Made by a program: the position numbers and the translations under genes
Part shown: positions 57,096-64,000 of the stretch, in pieces
Numbering within the stretch: the first letter of the stretch is position 1
Layout of the letters: the number at the start of each line of letters is the position of its first letter
Notes under the pieces: model-generated
Told to the model about the DNA's origin: nothing
The model's database searches: none
Seen by the model: only the letters and a program-made list of their open reading frames with translations
From: Paraburkholderia ultramafica
Lineage (GTDB): Bacteria > Pseudomonadota > Gammaproteobacteria > Burkholderiales > Burkholderiaceae
Length of the DNA: 64,000 nt
Direction of reading: 5' to 3'
NCBI RefSeq assembly: GCF_902859915.1
Contig: NZ_CADIKK010000006.1
Coordinates: 186,001-250,000 of the forward strand

Positions 57096-58613
57096 ATGAA
57101 CGCGAAAACCTTGTCCCGCAGCGCTGTTGCAGTAGCTGTCGCCGTTGCGCTTTCCGCCGGCTATGTGGCGGGGCATCGCGACATGCCCGCACCGCAGGTG
57201 ATTTCGCCAGCGCAAGCCGCCATGATGCCTGCCGAAGCCGCCGCCAAAACCGGCATCCCCGATTTCTCGGGCCTAGTCGAAACCTACGGCCCCGCCGTCG
57301 TCAACATCAGCGCGAAGCACGTGGTCAAGCAGACTGCGCTGCGCGGTAACGGTGGCAATGGCGGCAACGCCGGCGGCAATCAGTTGCCGATCGATCCGAG
57401 CGATCCTTTCTATCAGTTCTACAAACACTTCTTCGGCGGCATGCCGGGCGCGCAAGGCGGCGACGGCGGCGATGCGCCGGATCAACCGAGCGCGAGCCTG
57501 GGTTCGGGCTTCATCGTCAGTAATGACGGCTACATCCTGACCAACGCGCATGTGGTGGATGGCGCGAATGTCGTCACCGTGAGGCTCACCGACAAGCGCG
57601 AGTTCAAGGCGAAGGTGGTCGGCGCAGACAAGCAGTCCGACGTCGCCGTGCTGAAGATCGACGCGAGCAACCTGCCGACCGTGAAGATCGGCGATCCGCG
57701 TCAGAGCAAGGTCGGCCAGTGGGTGGTCGCGATCGGTTCGCCTTACGGCTTCGACAATACCGTGACCTCGGGCATCATCAGCGCGAAGTCGCGCTCGCTG
57801 CCTAACGAAAACTACACGCCGTTCATTCAGACTGACGTGCCGGTGAACCCGGGCAATTCGGGCGGCCCGCTGTTCAACCTGCAAGGCGAAGTGATCGGCA
57901 TCAACTCGATGATCTATTCGCAAACAGGCGGCTTCCAGGGCCTTTCGTTCGCGATCCCGATCAATGAAGCGATCAAGGTCAAGGACGACCTCGTCAAGAC
58001 CGGCCACGTGAGCCGCGGTCGTCTCGGCGTCGCGGTGCAGGGTCTGAATCAGACGCTGGCCGACTCGTTCGGCATGCAGAAGCCGCAAGGCGCGCTGGTC
58101 AGTTCGGTCGATCCGGGCGGCCCAGCCGGCAAGGCCGGTTTGCAGCCGGGCGACGTGATCCTGTCGGTGAACGGCGATGCGGTCAATGACTCGACGGAAT
58201 TGCCGGCACAGGTTGCGGGTCTGGCGCCGGGCAGCTCGGCGACCTTGAAGGTGTGGCGCGACAAGGCCGCCAGGGAAATGAAGGTGACCATTGGCTCGTT
58301 CTCGGATGCGAAGGTCGCGTCGAAGGCCGATCAGCCGACCCAGTTGCAAGGCCGTCTCGGCGTCGCGGTGCGGCCGCTGACGCCGGAAGAGAAGAGCGGC
58401 GCGTCGGTGTCGCATGGTCTGCTGGTGCAGCAGGCGGGCGGCGCGGCGGCAAGCGCCGGCATCCAGCCGGGCGACGTGATTCTGGCGGTCAACGGCCGGC
58501 CGGTCGCCAGCGTCGATCAGTTGAAGCAGATGATCACCAGCGCCGGCAACAGCATCGCGTTGCTGATCCAGCGCGACAACGCACAGATCTTCGTGCCGGT
58601 CGATCTCGGCTAA
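57096..58613 (+). CDS. degP: Periplasmic serine protease/chaperone DegP (Do)
   Basis: A 505-residue HtrA protein: signal region (about 1-26), trypsin-like domain with catalytic His152 (TNAHVVDG), Asp182 (QSDVAVLK) and Ser255 (NPGNSGGPLF), then two PDZ domains (about 295-390 and 410-500). It degrades or refolds damaged envelope proteins. A Gly/Asn-rich loop (residues 84-130) marks the LA loop. It is preceded by a putative PmrA-type box and followed by a terminator. Confidence 0.95.
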   Translation: MNAKTLSRSAVAVAVAVALSAGYVAGHRDMPAPQVISPAQAAMMPAEAAAKTGIPDFSGLVETYGPAVVNISAKHVVKQTALRGNGGNGGNAGGNQLPIDPSDPFYQFYKHFFGGMPGAQGGDGGDAPDQPSASLGSGFIVSNDGYILTNAHVVDGANVVTVRLTDKREFKAKVVGADKQSDVAVLKIDASNLPTVKIGDPRQSKVGQWVVAIGSPYGFDNTVTSGIISAKSRSLPNENYTPFIQTDVPVNPGNSGGPLFNLQGEVIGINSMIYSQTGGFQGLSFAIPINEAIKVKDDLVKTGHVSRGRLGVAVQGLNQTLADSFGMQKPQGALVSSVDPGGPAGKAGLQPGDVILSVNGDAVNDSTELPAQVAGLAPGSSATLKVWRDKAAREMKVTIGSFSDAKVASKADQPTQLQGRLGVAVRPLTPEEKSGASVSHGLLVQQAGGAAASAGIQPGDVILAVNGRPVASVDQLKQMITSAGNSIALLIQRDNAQIFVPVDLG

Positions 58614-58701
58614 TAGCTTGTCCTGAGCGGATGGCTCGATCGTCGAGGCGGCAGTTTGACCGACGCATCGCCCGATCCGCCAGCGATTGAAGTAACGTTT
58701 G

Positions 58702-58739
58702 CCGGTCCTTGCATTTACTGCAACGGACCGGTTTCTTTT
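58702..58739 (+). terminator. Rho-independent terminator after degP
   Basis: CCGGTCC pairs with GGACCGG over a 16-base loop and is followed by TTTCTTTT, 88 bases after the degP stop. Confidence 0.82.
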
Positions 58740-58901
58740 GCCCGTTCCAAAAGCCGTGAGAAAAGACCCGCGCGCCACGTGGCGCGCCGGGGCAGTCGAT
58801 TCCGGACGACGCGTCCGACGCTTGGCACGCAGGTTGCGTCTCATTTGATCCGGGCCCGTCGCGGGATACCGGACGACAAGACCTTAACAAGGAGCGAACC
58901 G

Positions 58902-59399
58902 ATGAAGACCCAACGCAATCAGCGAAGGATCATAGCCGCGGCACTATGCGCGGCGCTCACGCTCGGTCTGGCGGGCGGCGCGTATGCGCAGCAGGCAAGC
59001 GAAGTAACCGGCGGCACGACCACCGACAACAGCAGCGCGGGCAACGTCAATGGCGGCGGCTTGCCGCAAATCCAGCAGCAGGGCGACGTCTCGTTCGTAT
59101 CGGGCGGCGTCGGTCTCGACGAATCGAAGGCGCTGCAGCAGGCGCAGAGCCAGTGGCCGCTGTCGCTGCGCTTTACGGGCTCCGGCGCCGAGTTTCTCGC
59201 CGACGTCCACGTACGGGTAGTCGACGCGCACAATGGCGAAGTGCTGAACACCACGTCGCGCGGACCATACATGCTGGTCAGGCTGCATCCGGGCCGCTAC
59301 ACCGTGCACGCGCGGTACAAGGACCAGGAGCAGTCCAAACCGGTGACGGTCCCGGCCGCGGGCACAGCCAAATCCGCGTTCTACTGGAACATGAACTAA
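58902..59399 (+). CDS. Exported carboxypeptidase-regulatory-like protein of unknown function
   Basis: A 165-residue protein with a signal peptide (about 1-30, ending GAYAQQ), a Ser/Asn/Gly linker and a beta-sandwich: FLADVHVRVVDAHNGEVLNT, then GPYMLVRLHPGRYTVHARYK. This resembles carboxypeptidase-regulatory or transthyretin-like folds that sit on envelope proteins. The ATG at 58902 follows AAGGAG. It lies 160 bases after the degP terminator and probably has its own promoter. Role unknown. Confidence 0.8.
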   Translation: MKTQRNQRRIIAAALCAALTLGLAGGAYAQQASEVTGGTTTDNSSAGNVNGGGLPQIQQQGDVSFVSGGVGLDESKALQQAQSQWPLSLRFTGSGAEFLADVHVRVVDAHNGEVLNTTSRGPYMLVRLHPGRYTVHARYKDQEQSKPVTVPAAGTAKSAFYWNMN

Positions 59400-59537
59400 G
59401 CGGCCCTGGCGCCTCGGCCCGGCCGGGCGTCTTGCAGGAAGGCCGCGCAATCGGCTGGAGTTTGGCCGATAATGAAGCCACGGGTGCGCCCGTGGCTTTC
59501 CTGTTTGTACGACCGCACACCATCACGGAGCCGAGAC

Positions 59538-59930
59538 ATGAGCGATGCCTTGACACCTCACGGAAGCCCCGGCACGAGCACGGGGGGCCACACTATCACG
59601 ATCCGCGGCAACCACCACCGGGTGCGCGTGATCCACGGCGGCGTGACCATGGCCGATACCCAGGCGGGGCTGACACTCTCGGAAACCGGTTTGCCCGACG
59701 TGTTCTATTTCCCGCGCGAGCACGTCAACATGGCCCGGCTCGAACGCTCCACGCATACTTCGCACTGCCCGTTCAAGGGCGAGGCTTCGTACTTCCATTT
59801 GCGCACCGAAGACGAACTGATCGAAAACGCCGTGTGGAGCTATGAAGCGCCGCTCGAGCAGGTCGTGCAGATCAAAGGGTATCTCGCGTTTTACGCATCG
59901 CGCGTTGACCGCATCGATCAGACGTCCTGA
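59538..59930 (+). CDS. DUF427 protein
   Basis: A 130-residue protein of the DUF427 family. Its fold is recognised by GNHHRVRVIHGGVTMADT, LPDVFYFPREHVNM and CPFKGEASYFHL, the last being the most conserved family segment. The ATG at 59538 begins MSDALTPHG. No enzyme activity has been proven for the family. It lies 34 bases before the CoxG-like gene on the same strand. Confidence 0.85.
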   Translation: MSDALTPHGSPGTSTGGHTITIRGNHHRVRVIHGGVTMADTQAGLTLSETGLPDVFYFPREHVNMARLERSTHTSHCPFKGEASYFHLRTEDELIENAVWSYEAPLEQVVQIKGYLAFYASRVDRIDQTS

Positions 59931-59964
59931 TCCCGCTGTCGCGCGTTCATCGGGGGAGGCTGCC

Positions 59965-60726
59965 ATGGAACTGAACGACGCGTTACGGATTCCGCTTGCG
60001 CCACCCGACGTTTGGGAAGCTTTGCAAGACCTCGCGCTGTTGCGTGCCAGCCTCGATAACTGCGAGTCGTTCACGCGCCTTGCGCACGGCGAATATGAGC
60101 TGACCATGACCGTGCCGCTCGGCCCGTTACGCGCGCGTTACGAAGCGCGCGCCCACGTGGCCGGCCAGGACTCCGGACCGGCGGATGCGCAGCGCCGCAC
60201 CATCAACTTCAAGGCGCGAGCCGAAGGCATTGGCGCGTTGCGCGGCCAGATCGAAGTGCGCTTGCGTCCGGAAGAGGGCATGCACGGCGCCGGCAAGGAG
60301 CGCAGCACGCGGATCGACTACACGATCTGGGCGACCTCGTCCGGGCCTCTCGCCGAACTGCCGACGCGTCAGCTCGAAAACGCGCTGCGCCAACTGGCCG
60401 ACGATTTTTTCGCCGAATTCGACGCGGTCGTGCGGGCCAAGCATGGACAAGGCCCGAACCGTGCGCGCGGATCGGCGGTGCGCCGCCAGCATGTGTTTTT
60501 AAGGCCGATCACGCTTGGCGGCATCGCGCGGCGTACGCGTATCGATCACGGCAATGCGCTGACCGGGCGGGCGGCGAGTGCGGCGCATGGCGTTTCACAC
60601 GGCTTGTCGCATGGCGTCGCGCGTCGGGAGCCGGATTCGCACGTGGTCCCGAACTGGGCCTGGGCAGCGATGATTTTTCTGGTCGCGCTGTTGCTGTATC
60701 TCGTGCGCTGGCTTAACGAGACGTGA
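59965..60726 (+). CDS. CoxG-like SRPBCC protein with a C-terminal membrane anchor
   Basis: A 253-residue protein. Residues 1-150 are a SRPBCC (START-like) lipid-binding fold of the CoxG type (LNDALRIPLAPPDVWEALQD, CESFTRLAHGEYELTMTVP, PLAELPTRQLENALRQLADDF). A charged, flexible middle leads to one membrane helix near the end (NWAWAAMIFLVALLLYLVRW). True CoxG proteins assist carbon monoxide dehydrogenases, but no such genes are nearby, so another role is likely. Confidence 0.82.
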   Translation: MELNDALRIPLAPPDVWEALQDLALLRASLDNCESFTRLAHGEYELTMTVPLGPLRARYEARAHVAGQDSGPADAQRRTINFKARAEGIGALRGQIEVRLRPEEGMHGAGKERSTRIDYTIWATSSGPLAELPTRQLENALRQLADDFFAEFDAVVRAKHGQGPNRARGSAVRRQHVFLRPITLGGIARRTRIDHGNALTGRAASAAHGVSHGLSHGVARREPDSHVVPNWAWAAMIFLVALLLYLVRWLNET

Positions 60727-60954
60727 CGCTCGATTGGCGCGCGGTCATCGCGCGACGATGATGGATCGCGCTGCTGTCGCGTCGGCGCGACTACGAAATC
60801 CCGGTAGGGCACTACGAAACGCTGTTGATCATGCGGCGTCCGCGCGTGGTGCCTGGGGCGCTTTCGTTCGCTTCGAACTTTTCGCCGGCGCTTGTCTCTG
60901 CGCGCTTTCCCGCGCTGTCACAGGCTCTCGGCCGGCTGCGCGCACTCACCACGT

Positions 60955-61944
60955 TCACACCCCGCGAAACTCCCGCCGCCATGCGGATGGCGACGTGCGA
61001 AACGCATCCGCGAAATGTTGCCGTAGCGAAGCCGTCGAGCCGAAGCCCGCGATCTCCGCGATCGCTTCCACCGACTCGTCGGTGCTTTCCAGCAATTGCT
61101 GCGCGCGAGCGAGCCGCTGTGCCAGCAACCACGCGCCGACCGTGGTGCCGGTCGCGAGCCGGAAGCGTCGCGTGAAGGTGCGACGGCTCATCAGCGCGCG
61201 CCCGGCGAGCGTGTCGAGCGTATGCGGCACGTCCAGATTGCCGCTCACCCAATCGAGCAGTCCTGACAGCCGGTCGCCCCGCAGGTTCGGCGGCATCGGC
61301 TGCTGGACGAATTGCGCCTGACCGCCTTGCCGGTGCGGCGGCACCACCAGCCTGCGCGCCACATAGTTCGCCACCTGCGCGCCGCACATCTTGCGCAGCA
61401 CGTGCAGGCAGCAGTCGAGGCCGGCCGCGGTGCCGGCCGAGGTCATCACGTTGCCGTCGTCGACGTAGAGCACGTCGGGGTCGAGCCGCACGCGCGGATA
61501 GCGGCGCGCGAAATCGTCGGCCCACGCCCAATGGGTCGAGGCCGGACGATCGTCGAGGATGCCGGCGGCGGCCAGCACGAACGCACCCAGACACAGCCCG
61601 ACCAGTTGCGCGCCGCGTGCGTGGGCGGCGCGCAAGGCGGCGAGCAGCGCGGCGGGCGGCGTCTCGTCAGGGTCGCGCCAGCTCGGCACGATGATCGTGT
61701 CGGCGTCGGCGAGCGCTTCGAGTCCGTGCGTGACGGCGATCGAGAAGCCGACGGTGGTGGTCAGCGCGCCCGTTTCAGCGGCGCAGACACGGAAGTCGAA
61801 GTCCGGCAGGCCGCCGCCGCTGCGGTCCTCGCCGAATACCACGCACGGCACCGACAGATGGAACGGGCTGATACGGTCGAACGCGACCACGGCGACGATG
61901 TGGCGGGGCGCGCCGCCGCGCTTCGCTCGTGAGGGTGCAGCCAA
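60955..61944 (-). CDS. GlxA-family AraC-type transcriptional regulator
   Basis: A 329-residue regulator. The N-terminal half is a DJ-1/PfpI-like domain with the nucleophile-elbow-like LVGLCLGAFVLAAAG, likely sensing a small ligand. The C-terminal half is an AraC double helix-turn-helix (RRTFTRRFRLATGTTVGAWL and IAEIAGFGSTASLRQHFADA). It diverges from the isochorismatase gene, 179 bases away, and probably controls it or itself. Confidence 0.9.
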   Translation of the reverse strand: MAAPSRAKRGGAPRHIVAVVAFDRISPFHLSVPCVVFGEDRSGGGLPDFDFRVCAAETGALTTTVGFSIAVTHGLEALADADTIIVPSWRDPDETPPAALLAALRAAHARGAQLVGLCLGAFVLAAAGILDDRPASTHWAWADDFARRYPRVRLDPDVLYVDDGNVMTSAGTAAGLDCCLHVLRKMCGAQVANYVARRLVVPPHRQGGQAQFVQQPMPPNLRGDRLSGLLDWVSGNLDVPHTLDTLAGRALMSRRTFTRRFRLATGTTVGAWLLAQRLARAQQLLESTDESVEAIAEIAGFGSTASLRQHFADAFRTSPSAWRREFRGV

Positions 61945-62123
61945 CGATCACCTCGTCAAAGCAACGATGGCCCGATTCTAGCGAATCTTGTCATTCGGGT
62001 CGCTATCGTGAAAGCGGCGGCGCGCGAACAATGCAGTCATCGCCGCTGCCTCGCCCGATGCCCACGCCGGGCCGCACAGCGCGAGCCTTCCCCTTCATTC
62101 CCTGATTCGACAGAAGCCTTGCC

Positions 62124-62756
62124 ATGACCAACCCGCGCCGTGCGCTGATCGTCATCGACGTGCAGAACGAATACGTGACCGGCGATCTGCCGATCGAATT
62201 CCCGGACGTACAGACCTCGCTCGCCAACCTCGGCCGCGCGATGGATGCGGCGCGGGCCGCCGGCATACCGGTGGTGGTCGTGCAGAACTTCGCGCCGGCC
62301 ACCTCGCCGCTGTTCGCGCGTGGCAGCGCGGCGGCGGAGCTGCATCCGGTGGTGGGCTCGCGTGCCCACGATCACTACGTGGAGAAATCCCTGCCGAGCG
62401 CGTTCACCGGAACCGATCTGGCCGACTGGCTAGCCGCGCGGCAGATCGACACGCTGACGGTGACCGGCTACATGACGCACAACTGCGACGCGTCCACCAT
62501 CAACCACGCGGTTCACGCGGGGCTTGCCGTCGAATTCCTGCATGACGCGACGGGCTCGGTGCCGTATGAAAACAGTGCGGGCTTTGCCAGCGCTGAGGAT
62601 ATCCACCGGGTATTCAACGTGGTGCTGCAATCGCGCTTCGCGGCGGTGGCGAGTACGGACGCGTGGATTGCATCAGTGAAGAGCGGGGCGCCGCTGGAGC
62701 GCGGCAACATCTATACGTCGAATCAGGCGGCGCGGGCTCGCCGGGCCGTTGCCTAA
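62124..62756 (+). CDS. Isochorismatase-family cysteine hydrolase
   Basis: A 210-residue cysteine hydrolase. The catalytic triad is visible: Asp in ALIVIDVQNEYV, Lys in VEKSLPSAF and Cys in GYMTHNCDASTINHA. The family covers isochorismatases, nicotinamidases and ureidoglycolate or biuret-type amidohydrolases; this one is of the small unassigned type. The divergent GlxA-type regulator suggests it breaks down a small amide or an inducing metabolite. A terminator follows. Confidence 0.88.
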   Translation: MTNPRRALIVIDVQNEYVTGDLPIEFPDVQTSLANLGRAMDAARAAGIPVVVVQNFAPATSPLFARGSAAAELHPVVGSRAHDHYVEKSLPSAFTGTDLADWLAARQIDTLTVTGYMTHNCDASTINHAVHAGLAVEFLHDATGSVPYENSAGFASAEDIHRVFNVVLQSRFAAVASTDAWIASVKSGAPLERGNIYTSNQAARARRAVA

Positions 62757-62854
62757 AGCGCGGGTGTTGCGCGGAACCGGCCGAATGATGTGGCATCGAG
62801 CGGCTGTCTCAGGTCGCGATGCAACGCCGCTGCACGAAGCTGCCACGCTTAAAT

Positions 62855-62893
62855 GAAAGCGGGCGAATTACTCACCCGCCCGCCGCCCGCTTT
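62855..62893 (+). terminator. Terminator between convergent isochorismatase and TetR genes
   Basis: AAAGCGGGCG pairs with CGCCCGCTTT with A- and T-rich flanks on both sides, so it can act for both convergent genes. Confidence 0.75.
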
Positions 62894-62944
62894 TCTGCGT
62901 TAGCCGTGCCGACACGATAGCTGCACTGCCGGAGCGCACAGCCG

Positions 62945-63586
62945 CTACGCTTTCACCTTGCGCAGCGCCGGGCTCAACCGCAGCGCGTCGAACATGCCTT
63001 CGACCATCTGCTGCGCATGAGCGCCGAAATCCGTTGCGTCGGGCAGGAACAGCATGTCGCGCAGCGCGCCGCCGACATACGCATGTACCATCGCCGCCGC
63101 CAGCTTCGTATCGAGATCCGCGGGCATTTGCCCCTTCGAGATCGCGTTGCGCAGACCGCCTTCGATCTTCAACAGTCCTTCGCGCATGTTGGTCTGATAG
63201 CGGACCATCACCGGCCCCATTTCCTCGACCAGCTCGCATTTCAGAAACAGGATGTCGAACACGCGCCGGCGCCGCGGGTCGTTGGCCGTGTCGCGCAGAC
63301 AGACCATGCAGATTTCCATCAGGCGCCCGAGCGGATCGGGCTCGTTGGGGTCTTGCGACGCGGCTTTGAGTTCGTCCAGCGGCAGCAGCACGCGGTCGAA
63401 CATTTCGGTAAACAGGTCGCTTTTGTGCGCGAAGTGCCAGTAGATTGCGCCGCGCGTGACGCCGGCAGCCTGGGCGATATCGGCGAGCGAAGTTCGCGAT
63501 ACGCCCTTCTCGAAGAAAACGCGTTCAGCCGCGTCGAGAATGCTTGTGCGCGTCTCCAGCGCCTCTTCTTTGGTTCTTCTGACCAT
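62945..63586 (-). CDS. TetR-family repressor, AcrR/BpeR-like
   Basis: A 213-residue regulator. The N-terminal helix-turn-helix (EEALETRTSILDAAERVFFE, then TSLADIAQAAGVTRGAIYWH) is near the AcrR/TtgR/AmrR consensus, and the remaining helices form a drug-binding pocket. It is transcribed away from a putative operator lying to its right. Regulators of this type repress a divergent RND efflux operon, which here would begin right of the window. Confidence 0.9.
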   Translation of the reverse strand: MVRRTKEEALETRTSILDAAERVFFEKGVSRTSLADIAQAAGVTRGAIYWHFAHKSDLFTEMFDRVLLPLDELKAASQDPNEPDPLGRLMEICMVCLRDTANDPRRRRVFDILFLKCELVEEMGPVMVRYQTNMREGLLKIEGGLRNAISKGQMPADLDTKLAAAMVHAYVGGALRDMLFLPDATDFGAHAQQMVEGMFDALRLSPALRKVKA

Positions 63587-64000
63587 ATTGGTATGACCTG
63601 CCCTGTTGCGGGGGTTTTCCCGAACTTTTTAAAGTCAGCCCGGTGACAATCTGTCAACTATTGCGCAATTTACGAAGCATTCTTGCGGGCCTTCTCCGCG
63701 CAAGAGAGGCAAATGCACTTTTACATTCATTCTTGAACGTATATATAATAGCACCCCACGATCGGATAGCCCAAGCCGTGACGACCAGTTAATATCCGTC
63801 ACTGTTGCCTTTCAAAACGCTCCTGCGCGTCGCCCGAATGGGCGGCGCCGTGCGGCATTGCCCGGTATGGCGCATTTCGCAGCAGGATGCCCCTGCGGGT
63901 GCGGATTGCATCCACGGGCTTCCGGTCAGGCGTCGCAAGACGCATGTGTGCGCTGTCGTCCCCGGGGTAGGGATGCGCGCACTTTTTCATTCTCAGTCTT
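63587..64000. other. Right-edge intergenic region
   Basis: From the TetR start to the window end no gene is supported. It holds the AcrR-type operator and an AT-rich promoter segment (TATATATAATAG). The last 200 bases are GC-rich and look like a leader for a gene beginning outside the window. Confidence 0.5.
63722..63745. promoter_or_regulatory. AcrR/TtgR-type operator
   Basis: TACATTCATTCTTGAACGTATATA is a 24-base interrupted palindrome that agrees with the AcrR-type operator (TACAT-CATT-TGAA-GTAT-TA core) at most positions. The repressor gene starts 136 bases to its left and a TATAAT-like element overlaps its right end. Confidence 0.62.

Overview
The window is a 64 kb piece of a high-GC betaproteobacterial chromosome. 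The gene order recA-recX-DUF2889-sucC-sucD-terC-pilin-pglL-moaC, followed by waaF-ilvE-azlCD-pgk-pyk-fba-purCEK, is typical of Burkholderia/Paraburkholderia, and I infer that group from synteny and codon style; no rRNA is present to confirm it. Nearly every gene has a clear start and little space around it, and opposite-strand open frames are common only because the GC is high.

Region 1 (1-14.7 kb) is an accessory metal and redox region. It opens with the end of a bufferin/gig-type copper operon (DUF692 oxidase, DUF2063 partner, DoxX membrane protein). Next come a tiny Cys-rich GDCCVxC protein, a periplasmic thioredoxin with its CcdA electron donor, and a SAM methyltransferase. An iron block follows: a TonB siderophore receptor with a Fur-like box, a bacterioferritin with altered ferroxidase ligands, and a cupredoxin plus FTR1 permease pair with a second Fur-like box. 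Finally there are two facing redox operons. The leftward one holds an FMN-binding protein, ApbE (broken by two frameshifts as sequenced) and a small cytochrome b-like membrane protein. The rightward one holds a Cyc2-like fused haem/porin protein and a diheme c4-type cytochrome. Together they could form an electron path across the envelope. This is the most novel-looking part of the window.

Region 2 (14.7-20.2 kb) is a decayed integration zone ending at a tRNA-Met gene. It holds a small intact tyrosine recombinase, a DUF3300 protein, a glutathione S-transferase, an orphan protein with an OmpA-like tail, and a truncated integrase abutting the tRNA terminator.

Region 3 (20.2-64 kb) is mostly core genome. 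It contains an MHS-family transporter beside a TctE/TctD-like two-component system, LexA-controlled recA-recX, the succinyl-CoA synthetase genes, a TerC exporter, a type IV pilin with its probable O-oligosaccharyltransferase PglL, moaC, a BepA-like protease, a YheT hydrolase, LPS heptosyltransferase waaF, ilvE, azlCD, lower glycolysis (pgk, pyk, fba), purine synthesis (purC, purE, purK), a Sua5/TsaC tRNA modification gene, a GDSL lipoprotein, a sterol-desaturase-like hydroxylase, dacB, a PmrAB/QseBC-like two-component system feeding degP, and a set of small stress and regulatory genes. The right edge ends at a TetR repressor and its likely operator, probably in front of an efflux operon lying outside the window.
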